From Nodularia sphaerocarpa UHCC 0038 (lineage in GTDB: Bacteria > Cyanobacteriota > Cyanobacteriia > Cyanobacteriales > Nostocaceae): a stretch of DNA of 64,000 nucleotides. This document shows positions 34,903 to 43,686 of this stretch, in pieces (positions within the stretch are counted from its first letter, which is position 1; each line of letters begins with the position of its first letter). A model generated the notes under the pieces. That model made no database searches. It was not told the DNA's origin and saw only the letters and a list, made by a program, of their open reading frames with translations. Position numbers and translations under genes: made by a program. The DNA lies in contig NZ_CP060140.1 of the NCBI RefSeq assembly GCF_022376295.1, positions 3,848,356 to 3,912,355 of the forward strand. The letters run 5' to 3'.

Positions 34903-35247
34903 GTAAGAATTAAAATAGGCGCTTGCATTAGTATATTTACTGACATGCTACCAGGGCTGGTTTGTTGGGGAAGTCCTTGTTATCCTCAATATCCCAGTCC
35001 GTATAATCACGAGACAGCAAGCACTTAAGTAAGAATTAAAAATGTGTTTTCTGGATGAATCGGGTGCAGATTACCATATTTGAGAACTGGTAGGATATTT
35101 GCTTGCCTTGTATCAGTTGTATCAGTTAAACTAAATTACATCTGCCTAAATCAGTTGATAAAACCTGAAAATCAATCTTGCTTTTGTTTGGACTCACTAT
35201 TTGGGCGTAAACAGAAAAACTTATACAAATAGATATTGTCACCAGCG
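34903..35247. other. Spacer upstream of the Hsp70 gene cluster
   Basis: Contains the duplicated hpsU fragment (34921-35040), then about 200 bp of A/T-rich DNA that should hold the promoter of the Hsp70 cluster. No CIRCE element is visible here. Confidence 0.5.
34921..35040 (+). pseudogene. Partial tandem duplication of the 3' end of the hpsU-like gene
   Basis: This segment repeats, at about 80% identity by eye, the last about 120 bp of the preceding gene: GTATATTTACTGACATGC, then GGTTTGTTGGGGAAGTCC, and the same CACTTAAGTAAGAATTAAAA end. It has no start codon and encodes only the C-terminal about 35 residues. Confidence 0.8.
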
Positions 35248-37461
35248 ATGGGCAAAGCAATTGGGATTGATTTGGGTACAACTAATTCTGTAGCAGCATT
35301 TAAGTTGGCAGAAGTAGAAGTAGTTACAGCCAATGACAACACACCCCCAGACAGGAAATTAACGCGCTCTGTTGTAGCTTACGAGCAAGGTAAATTTTCC
35401 GTGGGAGATCAGGCTTACAACCAGCTAAGGGCTGACCCAGAAAATGTCGTAATTTCCATCAAGCGGTTGATGGGTAGAGGTTTTGGGGATACAGCAGTAC
35501 AAAAACAAAAGCTGGAAATTGGTTATAAAATTGCCCAACCTAGTCAGGGGACAGATAATAGCATAGCGATTTTGCTGGGAAATCAAGAATTTCAACCAGA
35601 GGATATCTCGGCGGAAATTCTCAAAAAAGTGGTGCAGAATACTCAAGTTTATCGCCAGGGAATCGGCAAAACAAGCGAAGTTATTGATCAAGCTGTGATT
35701 ACTATTCCCGCATACTTCAACGATAAACAACGCCATGCTACCCGTGCAGCTGCGCGTAAAGCCGGGCTAGTTTCTTCAGAACTGCTTCCAGAACCGACTG
35801 CGGCTGCTATATCTTACGGTTTTTCACCAGATAGCGAAGATGTGAAGACGATTTTAGTCTACGACTTTGGTGGTGGTACGTTCGATGCGTCGCTGATTAC
35901 AGCAGCAGGAACTTCATTTATTGAACAGGGGAAAGCGGGAGATTTATGGTTGGGAGGAGATGACATTGACTCTCGCATCATCAAGTTTGTCAAAGAGCGA
36001 GTTGCACAGCAAGAAGGAATTTCTGACATTGAAAGTTTGATTGCAAAAATGCCCCACTATCAACGGGTGAGATTTAATGCTGATCTGAAGATAGCAGTGG
36101 AACGCGCCAAGGTGGAATTAAGTAGTTCTACGGTAGCTCTGATTGCTCCTGCAACTCAGTTACTCGATGAATTGGGAATCGCCATTCCCATAGAAGTAGA
36201 AATTACCCGTGAGCAGTTTGAGGAATTAATTACTGATTTTGTAGACAGTTCAATTCAGATTTGCCGCCAAGCATTACAGTACGCTGAATATCACCTGGAT
36301 ATGGTGGATGTGGTGCTTTTAGTCGGGGGTTCTTCTCAAATTCCTTTGGTACAACGTAAAGTTCAACAAACCTTTGGCATAAAAAAGGTGGTTGTACATC
36401 CTCGACCAATGTATGCTGTAGCCGAAGGTGCGGCAATTGTGGCGGCTGGATTGACAGAGAAAGTAGGAACAGTTTCCCGCGATTATTTTATTCAATTAGC
36501 GGATGGTGCTTTTAAAGTCATCAGCCAGGGTGATATTTTGCCAGTGACAACATCCCACACGTTTAAAACTGTGGCTGAGGGACAACGCTTAATTCACTTT
36601 CAGCTTTTTAGTCCTGATGAAGTCAAGGAAAATAGAGATGGGGGCAAATATGATGAAGTTATCGGGGATATATGGTTAGGCTTGGACAACAAATACCCAG
36701 CCGGAACCGAAATTTTAGTTAATTTGGAGCTAGATGAACAGAATAGCCCTTTGCAAATGAGGGCGACTTTGAAAAATGACCCCGCAGTAAGTATTAGCTG
36801 TACCTTTTCACGAGGTAAATCAGACGAAGGAATTTATCGAGAATTAGAGGAAGCGATCGCCGAACTGAATAACCAAGGTTTAACAGATATCGGTGTTGAA
36901 GCAGCGCTGAAATTAGCAGTACCAGTTGTACAGTTAACCAACGAAATTGTTGATTTGAAAACAGGAGAAGAGCGCCTAGATTTTCGTGAGCGTGCTAGAG
37001 CCAACTTGAAAAAATTTCAGGTATCTATGTCTAGCGAACGTTTAGAAGCAGAGTCTCTGGTGAATCAATGCGATCGCATGGTGGAACTTTGCAGCTTTAT
37101 GATTCCTCAACCCCAGGTAGAAAGATTGCAAAAACTCAGTCAAGAGTTGCAAAATGCCATTAATGCCAATGACTTATCCAAAATGGAGTTTGAGAGCGAA
37201 AATGCCAGACGGGAACTCCGTAATCTCCCGGAGGAAGTACAACTAATTCAAGCTATAATTATCTCTATTCGTCAAGCCCGTGCGGTTGCACCTACCCAAG
37301 CCAACGCCATGTCTGAGAAATTATTCCAGATGCTCAACGCTATAGAAAAAGGCGATGGCGGCGAAGCCGAACGTTTGTGGGGTGAATTACAACCAGATGT
37401 AGAATATTGGCTAGATCAAGAATTGCCCAGTAACACCATTGTTACAGGACTCAAACGATGA
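35248..37461 (+). CDS. Hsp70 (DnaK-like) protein with extended C-terminal region
   Basis: The start is the ATG at 35248, since MGKAIGIDLGTTNS is the family N-terminus. About 737 residues. The ATPase domain (about 1-395) has IGIDLGTTNS, the ILVYDFGGGTFDASL signature, and VLLVGGSSQIPLVQ. A substrate-binding-like domain follows (about 396-530), then a helical C-terminal region. The usual DnaK C-terminal EEVD-type tail is absent. The next gene overlaps it by four bases (ATGA), so translation is likely coupled. It is probably a specialised Hsp70, not the housekeeping DnaK. Confidence 0.92.
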   Translation: MGKAIGIDLGTTNSVAAFKLAEVEVVTANDNTPPDRKLTRSVVAYEQGKFSVGDQAYNQLRADPENVVISIKRLMGRGFGDTAVQKQKLEIGYKIAQPSQGTDNSIAILLGNQEFQPEDISAEILKKVVQNTQVYRQGIGKTSEVIDQAVITIPAYFNDKQRHATRAAARKAGLVSSELLPEPTAAAISYGFSPDSEDVKTILVYDFGGGTFDASLITAAGTSFIEQGKAGDLWLGGDDIDSRIIKFVKERVAQQEGISDIESLIAKMPHYQRVRFNADLKIAVERAKVELSSSTVALIAPATQLLDELGIAIPIEVEITREQFEELITDFVDSSIQICRQALQYAEYHLDMVDVVLLVGGSSQIPLVQRKVQQTFGIKKVVVHPRPMYAVAEGAAIVAAGLTEKVGTVSRDYFIQLADGAFKVISQGDILPVTTSHTFKTVAEGQRLIHFQLFSPDEVKENRDGGKYDEVIGDIWLGLDNKYPAGTEILVNLELDEQNSPLQMRATLKNDPAVSISCTFSRGKSDEGIYRELEEAIAELNNQGLTDIGVEAALKLAVPVVQLTNEIVDLKTGEERLDFRERARANLKKFQVSMSSERLEAESLVNQCDRMVELCSFMIPQPQVERLQKLSQELQNAINANDLSKMEFESENARRELRNLPEEVQLIQAIIISIRQARAVAPTQANAMSEKLFQMLNAIEKGDGGEAERLWGELQPDVEYWLDQELPSNTIVTGLKR

Positions 37462-37967
37462 ATAGCAAACTCATCTGTCCTGTGTGCAATTACCAAGAAG
37501 TAGAAGGCAACATTTGTCCTAATTGTGATGCTGATCTTTCCTTAATTCGGATGCTGCAAGAATTACCGCCGGTGGAAAATCTGCGTCCCACAATCAAAGT
37601 TACTGGATGGCAATTAGGAGCAGCTTTACTTCTGCTCGTCATCGGAATTGGTTTAGGATCATTGGGTAGCTTTATATTCGTGCAATCTGCTGTAACTGTT
37701 GTTGCTCCTCATCCCATTGCAGTTAATAGCGATCGCCCCACACCACCAATTAATGATACTGCTATTCTAGTACCGCAGAAACCCCCAGAACCAATTACCT
37801 ACACTGTTAAACCTGGAGATCATCTCAGTGCTATTACAGAGAAATTCTGTGGTGAAGGTATCTCTTGGCAAGTCGTAGTTAACGCCAACCCCCAACTCAA
37901 AGGTAGGGAAAACTTGATCAAAGTCGGGGAGGTGTTCAAAATTCCCAATTGCCAGGAGGGGACTTGA
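37458..37967 (+). CDS. Zinc-ribbon, single-TM, LysM-domain protein
   Basis: 169 residues. The N-terminal zinc ribbon has CPVCNYQEVEGNICPNC (four Cys). One membrane helix lies at about 54-80. A low-complexity linker follows, then a C-terminal LysM domain starting YTVKPGDHLSAITEKFCG and ending LIKVGEVFKIPNC. The topology suggests a cytoplasmic zinc ribbon and a LysM facing the periplasm, where it could bind peptidoglycan. It overlaps the Hsp70 stop (ATGA) and its own stop overlaps the next start (TGATG). No function is known. Confidence 0.8.
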   Translation: MNSKLICPVCNYQEVEGNICPNCDADLSLIRMLQELPPVENLRPTIKVTGWQLGAALLLLVIGIGLGSLGSFIFVQSAVTVVAPHPIAVNSDRPTPPINDTAILVPQKPPEPITYTVKPGDHLSAITEKFCGEGISWQVVVNANPQLKGRENLIKVGEVFKIPNCQEGT

Positions 37968-40453
37968 TGAGTATTCTCGACAAATTGAACAACTTCAGTA
38001 AAAGGTGGCTGGGTATAGGTATTGTGGATGCGTGGCGACAAGCATCTCAGACCAAAGAAGCCAGCCAAAAAGCCGCACAATTAGCCCAAAAAAAATATCT
38101 GCGGGAAGCGGTAATTATTGTTGAAAAAGCTCTTTCTCCTTGGTCTAGAAAACCGGGTTTTTGGGAAGGTTTGATTTGCCAATTGTTATTAGGTAATCTT
38201 TTAGACAACCTGAAACAGCAATTATCACAATGGCGCAAAAAAGTAGCTGAAGCAAACAAGTTGCTAGCCCAGGGGAAAGCACTTTTGGCTCAAGATACTG
38301 GTAATCCTTTAATCACTGAAGACATTTCCAGTGCGATCGCTCTGTTTCAGCGCTGTAGCAACATTCTGCTCGATCAACAGATATCTCACGCCATCAGCCA
38401 ATGCCAAAATGAACTACAACGGCGACAGCAGTTTCAGGTGTTGTTGACCCAAGCTGAATCACAAGCAGCCAATTGGTATTTTAAAAATGCCCTTGTTGCT
38501 TACCGCCAAGCTGAAAAACTCTACTCTACTGAGGCTATAAAACAGGCTATCACTGCTACCCAAGCACAACTGCCAAAAGAAGAAATTTACTCTTCGGCGC
38601 TACAAAGGGCAAAACAAGGGGAAATTGAGGGCAAATTACAAGGGGCGCTCAGGCTTTTGCAGGCGGCTCATCATAAATTTCCCCGTGCAGATGGACTCGA
38701 TTTACTCCAAAAGCTACAACAGACTATTAAAGGAAGAGAACAGTTTCGCCAAGGTTTAGTAGCTGAGAAAGGTGGTAATTTTCCAGAGGCTAGATCATTT
38801 TATGAAAATGCTAAACTGCTGTTACCAGATATGATAACTTGCCGCATCAGGTTAGGGGCGATATCGATTAAAATGCAGGATTGGGCTGCTGCATTATCCC
38901 ACCTTGAGGGGTTGACTGGAGAACAAGCTGCTTATTTTCGAGGATTTGTCTACGCTCAACAAGAAAATTTACAAACAGCTTATCGGGAATGGCAAGGGTT
39001 ATCTGCTCCGGTAATGACTGAGCAACGAGAAATTCTCAAAAGTCTTTCCGAAAGGAAACGCCTATTATGTCTACAGAATATCGAGCTATTGGTAACAGCT
39101 AATAAATTAGAGCAGGCGAAAACAGCAAGCACAGAATTTATTAAAACATTTGGTTCTCATCTATTATTAGAAGAAAATCAAAATAAACATATTCAGCCCC
39201 GGTTAGAAGCAGAACTTTGGCAAGGGGGAAACTGGAAAATTATTGCTGATCAAGTTGAACAAAAATGGGTAGCACAGCCTAATTTGATCACATTACACAA
39301 TTGGGCAGTAGCCACTTATTATTATTCCCAAAGTAACCCCACAAAGCTTACTGCATTGATTATGGCTTTGTCAACGGCATTAGTAAATTTAAATGCTGAT
39401 CCAAATCTCCAAGATGTGCCTTGGCTGGGGAAATCTGTTGATTTTACATCAGTATCTTTAGGTTTGAAACGCCGACTAGAAGCAGCCATTGATAGTGTAA
39501 AGGATCAAAATATTAATGATTATTTAAATTTGCGCGATCGCTTACGCTTAGAATTAGTAGCTCTGAAATTAATGGGAGAGCCTTCAACGTCGGGGATGCA
39601 AGTTAATGATATATTTATCACTCCAGGTTGTTACCAGCGTTATATTTCTCAGTGGCAAGTTCCCATAGTCAATAAGATAGACTCTAGCCAAAAACTTCTA
39701 TCTTCTCTCTATACTCCTTGGGGATTAGCAGTAGCTGCTTGTTTAGAAGGAGATAGCCCCAGAGCAATTCAACTTAAACCAGCGCACCAAGCTACTGCTG
39801 GTGTGGAAATATTTGCTCAGAAATTTGTGGCTTATCATGAAGGGTGTCATTACCTACAGCAACAAAATTGGCGAGGTGCAATTATTCCTCTCCAACAAGC
39901 ACAGTCAGAAATTAACATCATTGCAGATTGGGAAAAAGAAATAGACAAACTTTGTGGATTGCAACGTCAAAATATATCAAATTTTTCTGAACATTTAGAT
40001 TTTGCCCAGTTTTGGTATGAAATCTTAGGAAGTCAATCTGCTAGAAGTTATTTGGCTGAGTACAAAGCTGAACAAATCCGAGAGCAAGTTTCTGAGGAAC
40101 AAATATCATTAGATAAAGCTTTAATCCAACTCCAAGAACTTCAAAAAATTGATCCCCAAAATCCTATTGTTCTTGATTTAATTTCGAGAGTTAAATTTCA
40201 GCAAGAACTAAAAAGCATTGAAAAATTAATTAGGAGTAATAAATTTGAAGTGGCTGTCCAACGTGCTAAAATATCCAACCATCAACGTATACGTACTATT
40301 GTGGCAGAAATTTGCATAGACATATTACTAAAAGCCATTGAAAACCGGGATTTAGAGTTTGAAGATATTTATCAGTTAGGTAGTTGGGCTTACTCACTTT
40401 GTCCAGATGAACCAGGTTATCAAGAGATTTACCACAGTCTTAAACTGTATTAA
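37967..40453 (+). CDS. Large helical TPR-like protein of the Hsp70 cluster
   Basis: The ATG at 37967 overlaps the previous stop and has AGGAGGG upstream (37955-37961). About 828 residues, predicted almost all helical, with repeated helix-turn-helix units reminiscent of TPR or SEL1 (for example GGNFPEARSFYENAKLLLPD and GALRLLQAAHHKFPRADG). The first part (about 20-45) has SQKAAQLAQKKYLREAV. No signal peptide or membrane helix. It may be a scaffold for the Hsp70 or for its clients, inferred from position only. Confidence 0.75.
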   Translation: MSILDKLNNFSKRWLGIGIVDAWRQASQTKEASQKAAQLAQKKYLREAVIIVEKALSPWSRKPGFWEGLICQLLLGNLLDNLKQQLSQWRKKVAEANKLLAQGKALLAQDTGNPLITEDISSAIALFQRCSNILLDQQISHAISQCQNELQRRQQFQVLLTQAESQAANWYFKNALVAYRQAEKLYSTEAIKQAITATQAQLPKEEIYSSALQRAKQGEIEGKLQGALRLLQAAHHKFPRADGLDLLQKLQQTIKGREQFRQGLVAEKGGNFPEARSFYENAKLLLPDMITCRIRLGAISIKMQDWAAALSHLEGLTGEQAAYFRGFVYAQQENLQTAYREWQGLSAPVMTEQREILKSLSERKRLLCLQNIELLVTANKLEQAKTASTEFIKTFGSHLLLEENQNKHIQPRLEAELWQGGNWKIIADQVEQKWVAQPNLITLHNWAVATYYYSQSNPTKLTALIMALSTALVNLNADPNLQDVPWLGKSVDFTSVSLGLKRRLEAAIDSVKDQNINDYLNLRDRLRLELVALKLMGEPSTSGMQVNDIFITPGCYQRYISQWQVPIVNKIDSSQKLLSSLYTPWGLAVAACLEGDSPRAIQLKPAHQATAGVEIFAQKFVAYHEGCHYLQQQNWRGAIIPLQQAQSEINIIADWEKEIDKLCGLQRQNISNFSEHLDFAQFWYEILGSQSARSYLAEYKAEQIREQVSEEQISLDKALIQLQELQKIDPQNPIVLDLISRVKFQQELKSIEKLIRSNKFEVAVQRAKISNHQRIRTIVAEICIDILLKAIENRDLEFEDIYQLGSWAYSLCPDEPGYQEIYHSLKLY

Positions 40454-40466
40454 TTAAAGGTGTGTA

Positions 40467-40805
40467 ATGGAACATAATCCCTATGATATTCTGAGTGTAT
40501 CTCCAGCAGCATCAAAGGCAGAGATTACAAAAGCTGTAGCAGTGGCAATGAAGCGTAAGCAGTATCCAGTGGATATGATTGCTAGGGCGCAAAAAAGCTT
40601 GATGAAGCCGGAAGAACGCATTATAGCCGACTATTTGCGTCCTATAATACCCGCTATCAAGCGCTTTAAATATAGTGATTTATCGGCTTTGGAGCAGCCA
40701 GTGCCTGAGTTAGAGTTATTATTAGAATTTGATGGCTTAGAGCAAGCGATCGCTCAAGCTAACCAAGAAAAATACTTAGAACAACAACCTTTGTCTATGC
40801 AGTGA
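40467..40805 (+). CDS. J-domain-like protein lacking the HPD motif
   Basis: 112 residues. MEHNPYDILSVSPAASKAEITKAVAVAMKRKQYP resembles helices I and II of a J-domain (NPYDILGV...A..EI..A). The HPD that stimulates Hsp70 ATPase is missing at the expected place (YPVDM), and the next helix (ARAQKSLMKPEERIIADY) fits helix III. So it is J-like by shape but not by catalytic motif. It follows the TPR-like gene after 13 bp and belongs to the same operon. Confidence 0.7.
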   Translation: MEHNPYDILSVSPAASKAEITKAVAVAMKRKQYPVDMIARAQKSLMKPEERIIADYLRPIIPAIKRFKYSDLSALEQPVPELELLLEFDGLEQAIAQANQEKYLEQQPLSMQ

Positions 40806-40829
40806 GGCATAATACTCAATATTAAATTT

Positions 40830-40940
40830 GGCGTTGCTGATTTGAAGTATGAACAGGATTTATGATGATGTGAAAAACCCTGTAGAGACGTTACATGGAA
40901 CCTCTCTACATTTAAATTTATACTTGGTTTCAGCAACGCC
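40830..40940 (+). mobile_element. MITE-like element, family A (copy 2)
   Basis: 111 bp, bounded by GGCGTTGCTGA and TCAGCAACGCC inverted ends, with a central palindrome at 40882-40909 that carries two changes relative to the perfect form. It sits between the J-like and the GrpE-like gene. Flanking TTAAATT on both sides may be a target duplication. Confidence 0.8.
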
Positions 40941-40981
40941 TTAAATTGAATCCGAAATATATCTAATTGGAGCTATTAAAT

Positions 40982-41506
40982 GTGAAGCATATTCTCTCCT
41001 TTTTGTCCCCTTTATGGTTCAAATCAGAATCACCACCAAGCCATCTTCTTCTTACTCTAGAGCAGCGCAATCAGCTTGAGCAAGAACTGAAAAACCTGAA
41101 AAAGGAAAATGTGGAATTGCAGCAGGCTTTGCGAGAAAAAACTGCCCAAGCTACAGCAAAAAATGAAGATTTATTTTTGGAACTATTGGAAGTTGTTGAC
41201 GCGTTAGAAACGCTGCTGGGCTATTTGGAAAAAAACCCCGATCCTCAACCAGGATTTTTTCAGCGCTTACCCAAGTCTTTAGGAGCCGTTCATCGCAAGT
41301 TTCTGAGTGTACTAGGAAAGCGCCAAGTCTTGCCTATAGAACTGCAAGAAGGTATGGAGCCAGATTTTAAATTATGTCGTGTAGTTGATCGTGAAGTGCG
41401 AAATGATTGGCGAGAGCAAAGAATTACTAAAATCATTCGTCGAGGGTTTCGTTTGGAGGAAAAGATTCTGCGCTCCACGGAGGTAATTACCTCTAAACCC
41501 GATTAA
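40982..41506 (+). CDS. grpE: GrpE-like nucleotide exchange factor
   Basis: The start is taken as the GTG at 40982 with TTGGAGC upstream; the frame also opens at a TTG 5 codons earlier. About 174 residues. A long N-terminal coiled coil (LEQELKNLKKENVELQQAL) precedes the compact domain with LVVDALETLLGYL-like helices and VVDREV...KIIRRGFRLEEKILRSTEVI, which matches the GrpE C-terminal beta-wing signature. It would exchange ADP for ATP on Hsp70. A 5' GrpE helix pair and the wing are both present. It closes the Hsp70 gene set. Confidence 0.85.
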   Translation: MKHILSFLSPLWFKSESPPSHLLLTLEQRNQLEQELKNLKKENVELQQALREKTAQATAKNEDLFLELLEVVDALETLLGYLEKNPDPQPGFFQRLPKSLGAVHRKFLSVLGKRQVLPIELQEGMEPDFKLCRVVDREVRNDWREQRITKIIRRGFRLEEKILRSTEVITSKPD

Positions 41507-41790
41507 TTATATGGGAATTTTTGCCACAACACTACGCTATTTACCAAAAATAGATGCCAAAAAGTTCAACTAGAATAAAGGTTTGAGTTTAGTATCTGTT
41601 GCGTTGAATTGGCGCTGTATTGGAAGTTATGCTTAAGGTTGTATAAATTCATAACTTTATATTGTTACCAAAATATGAATTAAAAAAATGTGGTTTTAAC
41701 TACGCTATGACATTGAATGAGTAAGATAAAATTGCCCTATGAATCTCATCAAAATACTGAGTTTCATTTAGTAGCAAAACAGGAGAACCA
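41507..41790. other. A/T-rich spacer before a small gene
   Basis: 284 bp; no repeat family is seen, and the last part has AGGAG at 41782 as ribosome-binding site for the following gene. Confidence 0.5.
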
Positions 41791-42015
41791 ATGAGCCAAG
41801 ATTTAGCCCAAGTAATATTATGGGAAGAAAAACAAAAAGATTATCTGCAAAAGTTCTATGATCTACAATTTACTCCCAGAATAGGTGAGGAAGTTTACTT
41901 AAATAAGGAAAGTTGGAAAGTCACCAGAATTGAGCATGATTTAGAAGTTAATGAGGTTAATGTCTATATGGAATTAATCAAAAAATCTAAGCCTGAGAAA
42001 TCATCTAATTCTTGA
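41791..42015 (+). CDS. Small protein of unknown function
   Basis: 74 residues starting MSQDLAQVILWEEKQKDYLQK behind a clear AGGAG. The middle looks like a small beta-barrel: PRIGEEVYLNKESWKVTRIEHDLE, NEVNVYMELIKK. It ends in a polar, Lys/Ser-rich tail. Lies downstream of the grpE-like gene, same strand, but 284 bp away, so it may be separate. No family recognised. Confidence 0.6.
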   Translation: MSQDLAQVILWEEKQKDYLQKFYDLQFTPRIGEEVYLNKESWKVTRIEHDLEVNEVNVYMELIKKSKPEKSSNS

Positions 42016-42147
42016 CTCACCCCTGAGTGAAAGTGACGGGGATTCAAACTGTTGCTACAAGGGAGGCTAAAGCCGTCCCTCGTAGATTATAAAAATTAAA
42101 AATAAATGAATCCCAGTTAATTTTTTAAAGGTGATTTTAGTGATAAG

Positions 42148-43089
42148 TTAGGAAAAAAATAATAATCCAATGCCGATGATGGCAATGATCACACCTGCGA
42201 TCGCTCGCCAACTAACTTTTTCACCAATGCACATCGCAAGAGGAATGACAAATATGGGGCTAGTCTGTAACAAGGTTGACGCAATTCCCGCAGCCGTGAA
42301 TTTAATTGCTGTTTGTTGTAGCCAAATGCCCAAATAAGTCCCACAAAAAGCCGCAAAGCAGGTGGCAAAAATAACTCGCCCAGATTGTCTGTAGGAAAAG
42401 GATAATGCTTGCGCCTGACGGTTGGGTAACCACATCCACCCCAAGAGTATCAATTCGGCTGCACCTAAGCGCAATAATGCAGCCCACAGAGATGTGATGC
42501 TGCCAGTAGTAAATGCTACGCGAGAGATAACTGTACCTATGGCATTGGCGATCGCTGCTAATAAACCCAAGCCGATACCTCGCCATAGATGCGCCGGGGA
42601 ATCATCGCTAGTACCGGGAACTCGTTCTGTGACTACCCAAGCCACTCCCAAAGTCGTGATCAAAATTCCACACCAAGCACTGATATTTAAACTTTCCTCA
42701 AGCCAAATCATCGCCCCTACCGCCGTCATGGGAGGCGCAAGAGTGCCTATGAGTAAAACACGGCGTGCGCCCAAGTAATTAATCGCCCCTAAAAAAGCGG
42801 TATCACCCCAGCTAATACCGATGATTCCACTCAAGCACAGCAGCAAAATGGGCATGGGGGCGGAGGTGGGTAAGGATTCGCCAGTTAGTAAGATGGTTGA
42901 AATTAGCAAGGCGATCGCCACTATCCCTTTGAGCAAATTCAATCGTAGCGGCGGAATATGCTGCCCCACAATCCCATATACCACCGAAGCGATCGCCCAC
43001 AAACCAGCAGCAGCTAAAGCGGCTAATTCACCTCTGCCATTTATTAAGAAATTATTAAAAATATAATTAACCCCGCAAATAATGCTCAA
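42148..43089 (-). CDS. EamA/DMT-superfamily transporter
   Basis: 313 residues with about ten predicted membrane helices and the internal repeat typical of EamA domains: ELAALAAAGLWAIASVVYG... and later LLAAIANAIGTVISRVAF. Family members export metabolites or amino acids across the inner membrane; no substrate can be assigned. The N-terminus (MSIICGVNYIFNNF) may not be native; a later start is possible. The CIRCE element at 43126 lies 37 bp upstream of this start as well as upstream of the divergent small gene. Confidence 0.85.
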   Translation of the reverse strand: MSIICGVNYIFNNFLINGRGELAALAAAGLWAIASVVYGIVGQHIPPLRLNLLKGIVAIALLISTILLTGESLPTSAPMPILLLCLSGIIGISWGDTAFLGAINYLGARRVLLIGTLAPPMTAVGAMIWLEESLNISAWCGILITTLGVAWVVTERVPGTSDDSPAHLWRGIGLGLLAAIANAIGTVISRVAFTTGSITSLWAALLRLGAAELILLGWMWLPNRQAQALSFSYRQSGRVIFATCFAAFCGTYLGIWLQQTAIKFTAAGIASTLLQTSPIFVIPLAMCIGEKVSWRAIAGVIIAIIGIGLLFFS

Positions 43090-43125
43090 ATATCTTTAAT
43101 AATACAATAAATAACTAAAATGATT

Positions 43126-43152
43126 TTAGCACTCGCTGGATGAGAGTGCTAA
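43126..43152. promoter_or_regulatory. CIRCE element (HrcA operator), perfect match
   Basis: TTAGCACTC, 9 nt, GAGTGCTAA: an exact match to the CIRCE consensus. CIRCE is the operator of the heat-shock repressor HrcA and normally precedes groESL or groEL. Here it lies between an EamA transporter gene (minus strand) and a 114-codon unknown gene (plus strand, start 43289). Confidence 0.9.
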
Positions 43153-43288
43153 TCTTCCAAAAAAGAATATTGCCATATCATCGGCAAAAAAATAGTTTTT
43201 CTAGATACATACAGAGGGGTTTCTCGCAAAAATTCAAAAGCAGAATAAACATTTTCCACACAACTCATTAATCATTGGGAGGACTGGA

Positions 43289-43633
43289 ATGAAATATACT
43301 TTTGACATTGTAGGTGTATCTCCTGCTTGGCAATTTTTTAGTCAACAGCAACAGACTATAAACCAACCAAACAGAGGCGGCGTAGAATATCTAAGTACCC
43401 ATAGATGTACATTGGATGCCTTGTTAGCAACTGTGGAACCGTTACCAGTTAAATTGGGTTGGAATACAGAACAAGTAATAGATACTGTCGTAGCGTTTTG
43501 GTTAAATAACGCCGAGACTATTCGTTATTGGAAAATACGATTAATTGATGCTGGTAACGAGAATATACTCGTCGCTAGGCTGGCAGACATAACATCTTTA
43601 CAAGCTGAATTTGAATCTTTATTAGGTAAATAA
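43289..43633 (+). CDS. Small protein under a CIRCE element, unknown function
   Basis: 114 residues: MKYTFDIVGVSPAWQFFSQQ at the N-terminus, then an alpha/beta protein with GWNTEQVIDTVVAFWLNN and RYWKIRLIDAGNENILVAR. No signal peptide, membrane helix or known domain. A strong ribosome-binding site (GGGAGG) lies 7 bp before the ATG. CIRCE is 137 bp upstream, so HrcA-controlled heat-shock expression is expected. No GroEL or GroES gene is adjacent. Confidence 0.7.
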   Translation: MKYTFDIVGVSPAWQFFSQQQQTINQPNRGGVEYLSTHRCTLDALLATVEPLPVKLGWNTEQVIDTVVAFWLNNAETIRYWKIRLIDAGNENILVARLADITSLQAEFESLLGK

Positions 43634-43686
43634 ATTGGCTGAGACCAATCTCAAATCTCAAATACCAAATCCCAAATGGAGTGCCA

